Of a stretch of 64,000 nucleotides of DNA, positions 45,809-55,495 are shown piece after piece (the stretch's first letter is position 1; each line of letters opens with the position of its first letter). Origin of the DNA: Saccharibacillus endophyticus (GTDB lineage: Bacteria; Bacillota; Bacilli; Paenibacillales; Paenibacillaceae). Location of the stretch: positions 372,001-436,000 of the forward strand of contig NZ_JAAZWE010000001.1 of assembly GCF_013185185.1 (NCBI RefSeq), read 5' to 3'. The notes under the pieces were generated by a model. It was not told where the DNA came from. It was given only the letters and a program-made list of their open reading frames with translations, and did no database searches. The position numbers were made by a program, and so were the translations under genes.

Positions 45809-45897
45809 TTTCGGAATTCTGTTGTAAAATCACGGATTAAAGGTTTATATTTTTCTTATCCGAATCGTCTTTAAGGCGCTGAGAGGGGCTGGGGAAT

Positions 45898-46425
45898 ATG
45901 GGAGATCGCTTGGGCTTATTGGTTGTGGACGTGCAAAATGCCATGTTTGAAGCAGAGGAACCGATCTATCAGGGCAAAGAAGTCACGCAGCGCATCGCAG
46001 GCTTGCTGGAACAAGCGCGAACCGCAGAGGTTCCGGTCATTTTTATTCGCCATACCGAAGCGGAAGGGCCTTTCGCGGAAGGGAGCCCGAGCTGGCAGAT
46101 TCATGATACCGTTGCGCCTCAGCCCGGTGAATCCATTTTTCAAAAAGAAACGCCCGATTCGTTCGAAAAGACGCCGTTGAAAACGCATCTTCATGAAATC
46201 GGCGTTGATCGGCTGGTGGTCGTGGGAATGCAGACGGATTATTGTATTAAAGCGACTTCTCGGCGGGCTGCGGAACTCGGTTATCGTCCGATTCTCGTCA
46301 GTGATGCGCATACCACCGTCGATGAGGGAAGCGAGACGGCAGAGGAAATCATAGCCCGCTATAATGCAGAACTGGCCGAACATTTCGTTGAGGTTCAACC
46401 GGCCTCAAAAATTTCGTTCGTCTAA
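45898..46425 (+). CDS. Isochorismatase-like cysteine hydrolase
   Basis: Cytoplasmic amidase-type hydrolase of 175 residues. The catalytic triad is Asp11 (VVDVQN), Lys83 (FQKETPDSF) and Cys116 (TDYCIKAT), with the family's cis-peptide region just before the Cys. Many relatives hydrolyse small amides such as nicotinamide, ureidoacrylate or N-carbamoyl compounds; true isochorismatases lack the Cys. It stands alone with a weak GAGAGGGG upstream. Substrate unknown. Confidence 0.9.
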   Translation: MGDRLGLLVVDVQNAMFEAEEPIYQGKEVTQRIAGLLEQARTAEVPVIFIRHTEAEGPFAEGSPSWQIHDTVAPQPGESIFQKETPDSFEKTPLKTHLHEIGVDRLVVVGMQTDYCIKATSRRAAELGYRPILVSDAHTTVDEGSETAEEIIARYNAELAEHFVEVQPASKISFV

Positions 46426-46586
46426 CCCTTTCGTCGTAACAGCCTTGGTTCATTGTGAGCCAGGGCTTTTTGCCGTGAGCATTGAATGCGCCAAAATAGG
46501 ATTTTGATAATTCCGTTGACAAAGATACATGAGGCGGGCAATATAAATAAAGGATCTTTACAAAGTGGTCAAGGGACGGAGGTACA

Positions 46587-47591
46587 ATGAAAAGAGCAGA
46601 TACGACGCTAATGAAAGAAATCAACATGAATACGGTGCGGCGAACGTTAAAGCGCATGGAGACCGCGACCAAGCCGCAGTTGGCGGCGGAGACGGGATTG
46701 AGCGTGGTCACCGTGGCTGCGCTTGTGCGCGAGCTGACAGAGCGTGGAGAGCTGAACGAGGAGGAGACGGGAACCTCTACGGGCGGACGTCCGGCTACGG
46801 TGTACCGCTTCGATTACGCCTATCGCCTAGCCCTATCGCTGCATCTTCATGAGCGCGAAGGCGTCGATACGGTATTCGCCTCCGTGGTGGATCTTCGGGG
46901 AGATATACGAAAGCACGAAGAGCGGCTTTTTGACGTCTTGGACCGGGATTCCTTTTTACGCTGGATAAAGAACTTAATGCAAGATTATCCGCGAATTCAG
47001 ACGATCGGGTTAGGGATTCCGGGACAAGCGGTGGAAGGACGGATCGAGGTGAGCAGTCATGACAGGCTGCGCGGAACTTACCCGGCCAAGTGGATCGAGG
47101 AACATTTCGGTGTGCCTGTGTTGTTGGAAAATGACGTTAATGCGGCATTGCACGGCTATTTGTTAGAGGGAGCCGGTGACGAAGAGGCCGAGGATGGAGC
47201 GGTTATCGGCCTATACTTTCCGATCAAATATCCTCCCGGCATGGCGATCTCCTGGAACGGAACGTTAATCGGCGGAAAACGCGGAATGGCGGGAGAGGTC
47301 AAATATTTGCCTCTGGATATCGATTGGAGCCGGCCGCCGGCGGGAGACGCCTGGAACGAGATCGTGTGCCGAATCGTGCATACCGCTTCCGTCGTGTTGG
47401 CGCCGGAACGCGTGGTGCTTTACGGAGCGCGGACGGATACGCCGTCATGGACGGCTTGCTGGAACGCTTATGTCCGCCGTCATCCCTTGCCTGCGGAGCC
47501 GGATATTCAATGGTCGGAACGGTTTGCGGAGCATTTTGCGTCAGGATTGCAGGATTTGGCACTGAAGACGTTGGAACCGAAAGTACGATAA
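46587..47591 (+). CDS. ROK family transcriptional regulator
   Basis: Sugar-responsive repressor of 334 residues in the NagC/XylR style. An N-terminal winged helix (about 10-70; TKPQLAAETGLSVVTVAALVRELTE is the core) is followed by an ROK sugar-binding domain with GLGIPGQAVEG and LENDVNAALHG. The zinc motif of active ROK kinases (GHxx-CxCG-type) is absent, so it is a regulator and not a kinase. It precedes a sugar-type MFS transporter by about 30 bases and probably controls this operon in response to its substrate. GGAGG precedes the ATG. Confidence 0.87.
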   Translation: MKRADTTLMKEINMNTVRRTLKRMETATKPQLAAETGLSVVTVAALVRELTERGELNEEETGTSTGGRPATVYRFDYAYRLALSLHLHEREGVDTVFASVVDLRGDIRKHEERLFDVLDRDSFLRWIKNLMQDYPRIQTIGLGIPGQAVEGRIEVSSHDRLRGTYPAKWIEEHFGVPVLLENDVNAALHGYLLEGAGDEEAEDGAVIGLYFPIKYPPGMAISWNGTLIGGKRGMAGEVKYLPLDIDWSRPPAGDAWNEIVCRIVHTASVVLAPERVVLYGARTDTPSWTACWNAYVRRHPLPAEPDIQWSERFAEHFASGLQDLALKTLEPKVR

Positions 47592-47627
47592 CCGTATCGG
47601 AAACGTAAAAAAGGAAGGAAGATGTTT

Positions 47628-48857
47628 ATGGCAACCTGGTTTCTGATCGTCATTTATTTGGCTTTTATCAGTCTCGGCCTGCCGGACTCGCTGCTCGGGG
47701 CGGCTTGGCCGGTAATGCGACCGGATCTCGGAGCGCCGCTGGAGTCCGCGGGAATGCTGGCGATGATCGTGGCGGCGGGTACGATCGTATCCAGCCTGGC
47801 CAGCGGCAAATTGATCACGAAGCTGGGCACCGGACCGTTGACGCTGATCAGCTGCCTGATGACGGCGGCCGCGCTGCTCGGTTTCTCGTTCGCTCCATCG
47901 TTGCTTTGGTTCGCGCTGCTGGCGATTCCGCTCGGACTGGGTGCCGGAGCCGTTGACGCCGCTTTGAATCATTATGTCGCGACCCATTATAAAGCGCACC
48001 ATATGAGCTGGCTGCACTGCTTCTGGGGGCTCGGCGCCACGGGCGGACCGCTTTTGATGTCGTATTTTATCAAAGAGCATGATTCATGGAGATCGGGATA
48101 TACGGCGGTCGCGATGATTCAATTCGGTCTTGTGATCGTCTTGCTGGTCACGCTGCCCCTATGGAAAAAGATTGCGGCGCGCCGCGCAGAGAATCCGACA
48201 ACCGAAGTAGCTATCGGCGCGGCTAATCATGATTCCGCGACGGTGCCTGAATCTTTGGCGGACGAGCAGCCGGCCAAACAACCTCTTCGCCTGCCGGGCG
48301 TGAAAATGTCGCTGCTTGCGTTTTTGTTCTACTGCGGCGTGGAGACGACGGTCGGTCTCTGGGGCGCAAGTTTCCTTGTCGGGGCACGCGACGTATCTGC
48401 GGTAACGGCTGCCGGATGGATCTCGCTGTACTACGGCGGAATCACCATCGGGCGTCTGATTACAGGCTTCATCACGCTGAAAGTCGGCAACCGGGCGCTG
48501 ATTCTGGCGGGGCAGATCATATCGGTCATCGGCGCGATACTTTTGATGCTGCCGCTGCCGGACGTAGTAGTACTGGTCGGCTTTGTCCTGATCGGCCTCG
48601 GCTTCGCGCCGGTCTATCCGGGATTGATTCACGAGACGCCCGCCCGGTTCGGCCGCGCCAATTCGGCGAAACTGATCGGTTATCAGATGGCTGTTGCATA
48701 TACAGGCACTACTTTTATTCCGCCGCTGTTCGGCGTGTTGGCTTCGCAGGCGGGGATCGGCTTGTTCCCGATCGTGACGCTGCTGCTTGTGGTGTTCATG
48801 CTGCTTAGTTCCGAGCAAGTTAACCGCGCGATCAAGCGGACGAAAATGACGGGTTAA
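47628..48857 (+). CDS. MFS transporter, sugar type
   Basis: Membrane carrier of about 409 residues with twelve predicted segments; the start LGLPDSLLGAAWPVMRPDLG is typical of the FucP/GlcP-like sugar:proton symporters of Firmicutes. It forms an operon with the preceding ROK regulator, which suggests a sugar substrate. Two ATGs are close together (47622 and 47628); the second has the better spacing from GGAAGG. Middle-loop acidic and proline residues (about 195-220) separate the two halves. Confidence 0.85.
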   Translation: MATWFLIVIYLAFISLGLPDSLLGAAWPVMRPDLGAPLESAGMLAMIVAAGTIVSSLASGKLITKLGTGPLTLISCLMTAAALLGFSFAPSLLWFALLAIPLGLGAGAVDAALNHYVATHYKAHHMSWLHCFWGLGATGGPLLMSYFIKEHDSWRSGYTAVAMIQFGLVIVLLVTLPLWKKIAARRAENPTTEVAIGAANHDSATVPESLADEQPAKQPLRLPGVKMSLLAFLFYCGVETTVGLWGASFLVGARDVSAVTAAGWISLYYGGITIGRLITGFITLKVGNRALILAGQIISVIGAILLMLPLPDVVVLVGFVLIGLGFAPVYPGLIHETPARFGRANSAKLIGYQMAVAYTGTTFIPPLFGVLASQAGIGLFPIVTLLLVVFMLLSSEQVNRAIKRTKMTG

Positions 48858-48865
48858 ATAGGAAA

Positions 48866-49095
48866 AGGCCGTCCAAGGACGGCATAATGCTTTGAAAAAG
48901 TCTAACGTAACTAGAAGCGAGAAGACGGAGAGGAAAATTCAGTAAAAGACGCCTTTGAACTCGGAAAATTCCTTATTCAAATCCAATTCAACTTTCCGAG
49001 TGAGACAGCGTCTTGAACGAATTTTTCTCGGAGTCTTCTTGCTTCCCCCGCCGAAGTAACTTTCGAGGGCAACTTGAGGCCGTCTAGGAACGGCC
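48866..49095 (+). repeat. Dispersed palindromic repeat, copy E
   Basis: Arms GAAGCGAGAAGAC (48914-48926) and GTCTTCTTGCTTC (49033-49045), plus inner GGAAAATTC and GAATTTTTC. It is closely similar to copy C but has an AT-rich insertion in the central loop (about 48968-48993). The outermost ends carry two small hairpins, GCCGTCC/GGACGGC near 48868 and GGCCGT/ACGGCC near 49080. It fills the gap between the convergent MFS and DUF4865 genes, where it could act as a bidirectional terminator. Confidence 0.8.
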
Positions 49096-49104
49096 TAATC
49101 GCCA

Positions 49105-49689
49105 TCATTGCGACACATGCAGAACTTCATAAATCGTCGCTTCAAAAGAAGGATACGCATCGAGCTGAGTTAGGCGCTGTGCTTCGTCACTCCATTTCTC
49201 GGGGAGTTGCTCGTAAAAAGCGAATTGGCTGAAGCCCCATTTATCCGGGTTGTAGATCACTGCTTCGCCTATTGCATCTTGAGTCTTGGGCAATTGCTCG
49301 ATAAGCTTTCCACCGAAACCTTTCAGCGAAGCTGCCTGAGGAATACGTCCGGCGATCTCTACGGCCCAGCGTACTTGCGGGAAATTCGGTACAATCCGTA
49401 CCGAAAGAGGGACGCCGATGTTTACTTGCTGCCAGCCGAATGAATGCAAGATGGCGTCGTAAGGGCCGTTTAGCAAAAATTCGTTCATGCCGTTGTGATC
49501 GTTCCAAAGGTAAAAAGGAGCGTAATGATTCGAGACGTTCCCGTGGCTGCCTTTTTCCGAGATTAAATAAGCTTTAAGTGCCAAATCCCGAAATCCGTCG
49601 GTTCGATGTCCATTCGTCCGCACCCTCCGGCGAATGATCGGCATATCGTAATCGGCGGGAAGCGGGATTTTGTACTGCATGGCGATCAT
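49105..49689 (-). CDS. DUF4865 family protein
   Basis: Soluble protein of 194 residues with the family start MIAMQYKIPLPADYDMPIIRRRV and the GFRDLALKAYLI block. Function unknown. Genes of this family commonly lie beside a LysR-type regulator, as here (49824, divergent), and the pair is probably a regulator and target. AAAGGA lies about 10 bases upstream of the first ATG; a second ATG three codons later is possible. Confidence 0.82.
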   Translation of the reverse strand: MIAMQYKIPLPADYDMPIIRRRVRTNGHRTDGFRDLALKAYLISEKGSHGNVSNHYAPFYLWNDHNGMNEFLLNGPYDAILHSFGWQQVNIGVPLSVRIVPNFPQVRWAVEIAGRIPQAASLKGFGGKLIEQLPKTQDAIGEAVIYNPDKWGFSQFAFYEQLPEKWSDEAQRLTQLDAYPSFEATIYEVLHVSQ

Positions 49690-49823
49690 GATGAATCATC
49701 CTTTCGTTGTCGGCTTGAAGCTCGAACACGCATTGCTTCATATTCATAGCGTACAGCATCAGGCAGGGAAGGCCGTAACGACCAGAACTGAACAGGGATA
49801 TCATTGAAAATGAGAGGTGTGTA

Positions 49824-50669
49824 ATGGAACTGAATGATCTGCATATTTTTTGCTGCGTAGCTCGACTCGGTTCGATGTCTAAGGCGGCGGCCGAGTTAGG
49901 TTACGTTCAATCCAATATTACTTCTCGCATCCGAGCGTTGGAGCAGGAATTCGGCGTCGCGCTGCTAGACCGTTCGCCGAAAGGAATCCGTTTGCGACCG
50001 GAAGGGGAGCGACTGCTGAAGTATGCCGAACAGATCCGTCAATTGGTCGAACAGGCCAAGCTCGACGTTCCTGCTATACAGGTTCGCCCGATGCGACTGG
50101 GAGCTTCCCAGACGTTAACCGCCGCTTACTTGAATCCGCTGATCGCAGACCCGGATTCGGAAATCCAGGTCTTTACTCGTTCGCCGGAACAGCTTGTGCA
50201 TCTATTGGAATCCGGGGAATTGGACGCCGTTTTGCTTAATCGGGAGCCGGAGCAGACGAATCGGTTGGAAAAAGTATTCGAAGCCGTTGAACCGGTTGCC
50301 TGGATGATCGGCGGGAACGTGCACGAATCCGTCGCTTCGGAACTGCCGCTTCTCGCTTCTCGCGATGTTCGATGCCCTTATCGGCTTCAAACGCTGGAAC
50401 AGTCAAAACGATGTTATCCGCCGCGCCGCTTGATCGAAGCCGATACGCTGGAGAGTCTTGTGGCAATCGTCGAGAGCGGACACGGACTTGCGCTCTTGCC
50501 GATCGCGCTGCGTACTCCGTGCATGCGTACCGTTCGATTGCCCGGATTTGATAAGGAAAAGGTGCAAATTAGCTGCTATCGCAAAGCTTTTCCTTCAGAT
50601 ACATTTGATGATTCAAAGCCCGGTGTATCCAATGAATGGGAACGCCTTAAGGCATTGATTACAAGGTGA
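49824..50669 (+). CDS. LysR family transcriptional regulator
   Basis: Regulator of 281 residues. The N-terminal winged helix (1-62; LGSMSKAAAELGYVQSNITSRIRALEQEFG) is canonical, followed by a co-inducer-binding domain (about 90-275). It is divergent from the DUF4865 gene with a 134-base gap that should hold its binding sites. GAGAGGTG precedes the ATG. Confidence 0.92.
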   Translation: MELNDLHIFCCVARLGSMSKAAAELGYVQSNITSRIRALEQEFGVALLDRSPKGIRLRPEGERLLKYAEQIRQLVEQAKLDVPAIQVRPMRLGASQTLTAAYLNPLIADPDSEIQVFTRSPEQLVHLLESGELDAVLLNREPEQTNRLEKVFEAVEPVAWMIGGNVHESVASELPLLASRDVRCPYRLQTLEQSKRCYPPRRLIEADTLESLVAIVESGHGLALLPIALRTPCMRTVRLPGFDKEKVQISCYRKAFPSDTFDDSKPGVSNEWERLKALITR

Positions 50670-50820
50670 AGTCAAAGTTTAGGATCCACGGCGAAAAATC
50701 CCTTGCTTCATGACGGCGAAGCGGATAACATATAGACTGCTATACGGAAGATTCGTGAGCGGTAGGAGAACGGAATATCGAATTCCGGATCGGACTTGCC
50801 CAATTACTGGAGGTTGACGT

Positions 50821-52116
50821 GTGTACGCTGCATTGTGGGCAACTCTCATCTTTGTTTTGACTTTATTCCTGGTGATTCGGCGTCCGTACGGACTGCCGAT
50901 CGGATGGTCGGCCTGCGGCGGCGCGGTGCTCGCGCTGTTGACCGGAGTCGTCGATTTACAGGATGTGCGCGATGTAACGGATGTCGTTTGGAACGCGACG
51001 CTCGCCTTCGTGGCGATCATTCTGATCTCGCTCGTGCTTGACCGGGTAGGACTGTTCGAATGGGCGGCGCTGCATATGGCCCGTGCTTCCAAAGGCAGCG
51101 GCGTCCGCATGTTCATTTACCTGATTCTGCTCGGCGCGGTCGTGGCGGCGCTGTTCGCGAACGACGGAGCGGCACTGATTTTGACTCCGATCGTGCTGGC
51201 GATGGTACGGGCGTTGAAGCTGGACGAACGACAGGTGTTTCCGTTTATTATCGCGGGCGGATTCATCGCCGATACGACCTCGCTGCCGCTGCTGATCAGC
51301 AATCTGGTGAATATCGTTTCGGCGGATTATTTCCATATCGGCTTCATGCAGTATGCGGGACGGATGTTCGTGCCGAATCTGTTTGCGCTGGCTGGAAGTT
51401 TGGCGGTGTTGTATTTCTTTTTCCGTAAAAGCATACCGAAGAGCTTCGACGATTCGCAGCTCAAAGCGCCTTCGACCGCGGTTCGGGACCTGAAGCTGTT
51501 CCGAATTTCGTGGGTCGTCGTCGGCCTGCTGCTGGTCGGGTATTTCGCGGGCGAACTGCTCGGCATTCCGCTGTCGCTTACCGCTGGCGTCATCGCGATT
51601 CTGTTCCTGATTTTGGCTCGTCGCAGTCCGTCGGTTTCGGTCGCGGCGATCGTCAAAGAATCGCCGTGGTCGATCGTGTTTTTCTCCGTCGGCATGTATG
51701 TGGTCGTGTACGGACTCCGCAACGTCGGATTGACGGATCTGCTTGCCGAAGGCATACGCGGGTTCGCCGGTCACGGACTGTTCGCGGCAACGATGGGCAT
51801 GGGCTTCCTGACGGCGGTGATGTCGTCGGTCATGAATAATCTGCCGAGCGTCCTGATCGGGGCGCTGGCGATCGATACGGCGGACGCGGGCGGCCGGATT
51901 CAGGAAGCGCTGATCTACGCGAACGTCATCGGCGCGGATCTTGGACCGAAGCTGACGCCGATCGGGTCCCTGGCGACGCTGCTCTGGCTGCATGTATTGA
52001 ACAACAAAGGCATCCGCATCACGTGGGGTCAATATTTCCGTATCGGCGTCGTATTGACGATCCCGACGTTGTTCATCACGCTGCTTGGTTTGTATTTGTG
52101 GTTGTCTTGGTTATAA
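50821..52116 (+). CDS. ArsB-type arsenite efflux transporter
   Basis: Membrane protein of 431 residues with about 11-12 segments in the ArsB/NhaD superfamily; the pattern [18 protein letters not shown] and [14 protein letters not shown] matches ArsB arsenite/antimonite:proton antiporters. It starts at a GTG, 7 bases after GGAGG (50809-50813). It stands alone without arsR, arsC or arsA in the window, so control by arsenic and the true substrate remain open. Confidence 0.88.
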   Translation: MYAALWATLIFVLTLFLVIRRPYGLPIGWSACGGAVLALLTGVVDLQDVRDVTDVVWNATLAFVAIILISLVLDRVGLFEWAALHMARASKGSGVRMFIYLILLGAVVAALFANDGAALILTPIVLAMVRALKLDERQVFPFIIAGGFIADTTSLPLLISNLVNIVSADYFHIGFMQYAGRMFVPNLFALAGSLAVLYFFFRKSIPKSFDDSQLKAPSTAVRDLKLFRISWVVVGLLLVGYFAGELLGIPLSLTAGVIAILFLILARRSPSVSVAAIVKESPWSIVFFSVGMYVVVYGLRNVGLTDLLAEGIRGFAGHGLFAATMGMGFLTAVMSSVMNNLPSVLIGALAIDTADAGGRIQEALIYANVIGADLGPKLTPIGSLATLLWLHVLNNKGIRITWGQYFRIGVVLTIPTLFITLLGLYLWLSWL

Positions 52117-52147
52117 AAGGTTGCAAAAAGCCGCCTGCGCGGCGCAA

Positions 52148-52178
52148 GCCTCGAATCCTGGAGATTCGGGGCTTTTTG
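52148..52178 (+). terminator. Rho-independent terminator
   Basis: GCCTCGAATC (52148-52157) pairs with GATTCGGGGC (52163-52172) with one G-T pair, followed by TTTTT. Confidence 0.8.
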
Positions 52179-52316
52179 CCGCAGAAATGAGTCTGCCCGA
52201 AAAGTCGCGATCCGACCTGAAAGTTCCTCCGCGCGAGGCCCCTTTTTAACCCGACAGCTTTCGACAAATGGATTGCCCTGCGTTTCCGAAAACGTTATAG
52301 TAAGAGATGGAGAACG

Positions 52317-52330
52317 AGAAAACGTATACA
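52317..52330 (+). promoter_or_regulatory. cre-like operator before the GH2 gene
   Basis: AGAAAACGTATACA matches 12 of 14 positions of the CcpA consensus and shares CGTATACA with the site at 3371. It overlaps the leader just before the GH2 ribosome binding site; a weaker similar sequence lies at 52287-52300. CcpA or another LacI-family repressor could bind. Confidence 0.5.
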
Positions 52331-52347
52331 AATAGGAGTGAGAATCC

Positions 52348-55152
52348 ATGCAAAGCAAGTTGAATTTGTCAGGGACATGGCAATTAAGTCTGGGCGAAGA
52401 AAGAAAAGGCCTGCCGCAGGCGTTCGAAGATACGATGGAGCTGCCCGGCACGACTTCGCATGCCCGCAAAGGGCGCCGCAACGAAGAACAGTTGATCGGG
52501 TCGCTAACGGACGAATACAAATTCGAAGGCTCGGCTTGGTTCCGAAAAGAGATCGAAGTGCCGGCGGATTCGGCTGAGCGCGTCGCGCTGCTGCATTTGG
52601 AGCGTACCCGCATCACGACAGTCTGGTTGAACGGCGAGGAAATCGGCACGCGGAACAGCCTGAACGCGCCGCATGTGTACGACTTGACGGGCAAACTTGC
52701 GACGGGCACGAATACGCTGACGATCCGGGTGGACAATGTAGGCTATCCGACCAAAGGCGGTCATATGACGTCGCCGGATACGCAAACCAACTGGAACGGG
52801 ATTACGGGCGCGATCGAGCTGCAATTTTACGGGGCGTCCCGTTTGGAAGAGCTGCGTACCTATCCGAACGTAGGCGAGAAAAACGTTCGCATCACGGCCA
52901 ATCTCGAAGGAAGCACGGCTGCGAAACTGCGCGTTTCGGCGGCAAGCTTCAACGGGGAAAGTTCGCATACGGCGGATTCCGCGGAGTTTGAGCTGAACGG
53001 ATCGAGCATCGACGTTACGTATTCGCTGGGCGAAGCCGCGCGTCTATGGAGCGAATGGACGCCGGAGCTGTACCGTCTCAGGCTGGAACTGCTGGACGCG
53101 AACGGCGAAGCGATCGATACGACGGACAGCGTGCTCGGATTGCGCGAATTCAAATCGGCGGGCGACAAATTCGAGATCAACGGCAAACGCACCTTCTTGC
53201 GCGGCAAGCACGACGGCCTTATTTTCCCGCTGACCGGATACGCGCCGACGGATGTGGAAGAGTGGGTTCGCATTCTCGGCATTTCGAAGACTTACGGGAT
53301 GAACCACTATCGTTTTCATACCGCATGTCCGCCCGAAGCGGCATTCGCGGCTGCGGATTTGCTGGGGATCTATATGGAGCCGGAGCTGCCTTTCTGGGGC
53401 ACGATCACGGAGCCGGGCGAAGAGAATCACAACCAGGCGGAGCAGGACTACCTGATTGAAGAAGGATATGCCATCCTCAAAGCGTTCGCGAATCATCCGT
53501 CGTGCGTCATGTTCTCGCTCGGCAACGAGCTGTGGGGCAGCCGGACGAAGATCGATTCGATCCTGAAAGGATACAAAGAGTTCGATTCCCGCCCGCTGTA
53601 CACGCAGGGGTCGAACAATCACCAATGGGTGCCGGAGCTTTTGGAGCATGACGACTTCTTCTGCGGAGTGCGGTTCACGCGAGAGCGCCTGTTCCGCGGC
53701 TCGTATGCGATGTGCGACGCGCCGCAAGGCCATGTTCAGGTTGCGCCTCCGGGCACGCTGACGGACTACGATCAAGCGATCAGTCCCGCGCGCGTCCAAA
53801 CCGGAGAAAGCGAAGACGGCGGCAAAAAGCAAATCCAGATCCAATACGGCACGGGAATGAAAACGGTCGAAGCCGAAGGCGACGGCGGGGATTGGGTATC
53901 GCCGCTTCCGGTCGTGTCGCACGAAATCGGGCAGTACGCGACATTCCCGAATTTCGACGAGATCGAGAAGTATACAGGGCCGCTGAAAGCCGAGAACTTC
54001 AAAATCTTCCGTGAGCGTTTGGAGGAAAAAGGACTGGGTCACCTAGCTTCCGCTTACTTCGAAAACTCGGGCAAACTGGCGATGGAATGTTATAAAGAAG
54101 AACTGGAAGCGGCGCTGCGTTCACGCAAACTGGCCGGATTCCAGGTGCTCGATTTGCAGGATTTCAGCGGTCAAGGAACGGCACTGGTCGGGGCGCTGGA
54201 CGCGTTCATGGATTCCAAAGGCTTGATCACGGAAGAAGACTGGCGTTCGTTCTGCGATAATGCCGTGCTGCTGGCGCGCTTCGAATCGTATAATCTGGTC
54301 GGCGGCGATATGTTCCGTGCAGCGGTGGAGCTGAGCTGGTTCCGCGCGGAAGCGCCGGGCAGCGTGGAAGTGAGCTGGTCGCTGCGTTCGGGCGAGCAGG
54401 TGCTCGGCGACGGAGCGATCACGGCAAACGTGACGGCAAGCGGCGATCTGTTCGAGCTTGGCGGAATCGAGCTGGCTTTGCCAAATGTAGAGTCGATGCA
54501 AAAGGCGGAATTGGCGCTTTCTCTGAATGGCACGGACGTCTACAAAAACTACGAGCTATGGATCTACCCGGCGGAAACGACAGCGGACTTCGGCGGCGTT
54601 CACGTATTCGAGGCGCTGAACGACGAAGCGAAAGCGCTGCTGGCGCAGGGAGGAAACGTGCTGCTGATGCCGAATATTTCCGATTTGGAAAACTCGATCG
54701 AAGGCACTTACGCGGCGGACTTCTGGTGCTTCCCGATGTTCCGATCGATCTCGGAAAGCATGGACCGCAAGATTCCCGTAGGCACGCATGGTCTGCTTGT
54801 TCGCAACGAGCATCCGGCACTCAAAGACTTCCCGAGCGAAAGTCATACGACTTATGCCTGGTGGAACGTGGTCATGAACTCGCGTTCGGTCATTTTGGAC
54901 GGTACGCCGTCCGAGTGGGAGCCGATCGTGCAAACGATCGACAACTTCGAGCGCAACCACAAGCTGGGTCTGCTGTTCGAATGCAAAACGGGCGGCGGCA
55001 ATCTGCTCGTGTGCGCGGTTGATGCGGCCGCGGCGGGACAAACGCCCGACGGGCGGCAGTTCTTGAGCAGCGTGCTCAATTATGTGCGGTCGGATGCGTT
55101 CGCGCCTTCTTTTGAAATCGAACTGGAGCAAGTTGAGGGGATGATTCGATAG
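52348..55152 (+). CDS. GH2 family glycoside hydrolase (beta-galactosidase-like)
   Basis: Retaining glycosidase of 934 residues without a signal peptide, so cytoplasmic. Order: sugar-binding jelly roll (about 1-180), Ig-like domain (180-280), TIM barrel (280-600), then a long C-terminal region. The acid/base is Glu394 in FSLGNELWG, and Glu526 in VVSHEIGQY is the likely nucleophile. The barrel and the acidic substrate loop DTQTNWNGITG resemble GH2 enzymes of uncertain specificity in Paenibacillus rather than LacZ. AATAGGAGTG precedes the ATG. It stands alone under a cre-like operator; galactosidase, glucuronidase or arabinosidase activity is possible. Confidence 0.9.
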   Translation: MQSKLNLSGTWQLSLGEERKGLPQAFEDTMELPGTTSHARKGRRNEEQLIGSLTDEYKFEGSAWFRKEIEVPADSAERVALLHLERTRITTVWLNGEEIGTRNSLNAPHVYDLTGKLATGTNTLTIRVDNVGYPTKGGHMTSPDTQTNWNGITGAIELQFYGASRLEELRTYPNVGEKNVRITANLEGSTAAKLRVSAASFNGESSHTADSAEFELNGSSIDVTYSLGEAARLWSEWTPELYRLRLELLDANGEAIDTTDSVLGLREFKSAGDKFEINGKRTFLRGKHDGLIFPLTGYAPTDVEEWVRILGISKTYGMNHYRFHTACPPEAAFAAADLLGIYMEPELPFWGTITEPGEENHNQAEQDYLIEEGYAILKAFANHPSCVMFSLGNELWGSRTKIDSILKGYKEFDSRPLYTQGSNNHQWVPELLEHDDFFCGVRFTRERLFRGSYAMCDAPQGHVQVAPPGTLTDYDQAISPARVQTGESEDGGKKQIQIQYGTGMKTVEAEGDGGDWVSPLPVVSHEIGQYATFPNFDEIEKYTGPLKAENFKIFRERLEEKGLGHLASAYFENSGKLAMECYKEELEAALRSRKLAGFQVLDLQDFSGQGTALVGALDAFMDSKGLITEEDWRSFCDNAVLLARFESYNLVGGDMFRAAVELSWFRAEAPGSVEVSWSLRSGEQVLGDGAITANVTASGDLFELGGIELALPNVESMQKAELALSLNGTDVYKNYELWIYPAETTADFGGVHVFEALNDEAKALLAQGGNVLLMPNISDLENSIEGTYAADFWCFPMFRSISESMDRKIPVGTHGLLVRNEHPALKDFPSESHTTYAWWNVVMNSRSVILDGTPSEWEPIVQTIDNFERNHKLGLLFECKTGGGNLLVCAVDAAAAGQTPDGRQFLSSVLNYVRSDAFAPSFEIELEQVEGMIR

Positions 55153-55160
55153 GGAAGGCG

Positions 55161-55275
55161 AGGCGATAGGGAGGCGCTGCGGGAAAAATTCGCTCAGTAC
55201 GCTGTCTCGCGCAGAAAGCTTGCAGCTTTCCGCGCTCAAAGGCGTCCTTCGCTGAATTTCTCCCTCCGCTAGGGC
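55161..55275 (-). repeat. Dispersed palindromic repeat, copy F
   Basis: Reverse-oriented copy with arms GGGAAAAATTC (55181-55191) and GAATTTCTCCC (55254-55264) and the core (read on the minus strand) GACGCCTTTGAGCGCGG and GCGCGAGACAGCGT, of the same subtype as copies A and B. It lies in the 343-base gap between the convergent GH2 and molybdoenzyme genes, which otherwise holds only the terminator at 55371. Confidence 0.8.
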
Positions 55276-55370
55276 TACCGCATCGAGTTGGGGAAGTAGG
55301 GGAAGAGCGAAAGCTTTGGAATTTCGGTTGGCATTTTTGGGCTTTTGGTTTTTTAATATTGAGGTTATTG

Positions 55371-55416
55371 AAAAGACCTCGGTGTTCGCTTAGAGCGAAT
55401 GCCGAGGTCTTTTTTG
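55371..55416. terminator. Bidirectional terminator
   Basis: AAAAGACCTCGG (55371-55382) pairs with CCGAGGTCTTTTTT (55402-55415), with an inner TTCGC/GCGAA stem. It lies between convergent genes. Confidence 0.88.
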
Positions 55417-55495
55417 CGCATATGTTATGGCGAAGGAGCTTGATTATGGAGAAGGAGATTGATGATGAACAAGTCAGGATGCCAAGATTTCAACC

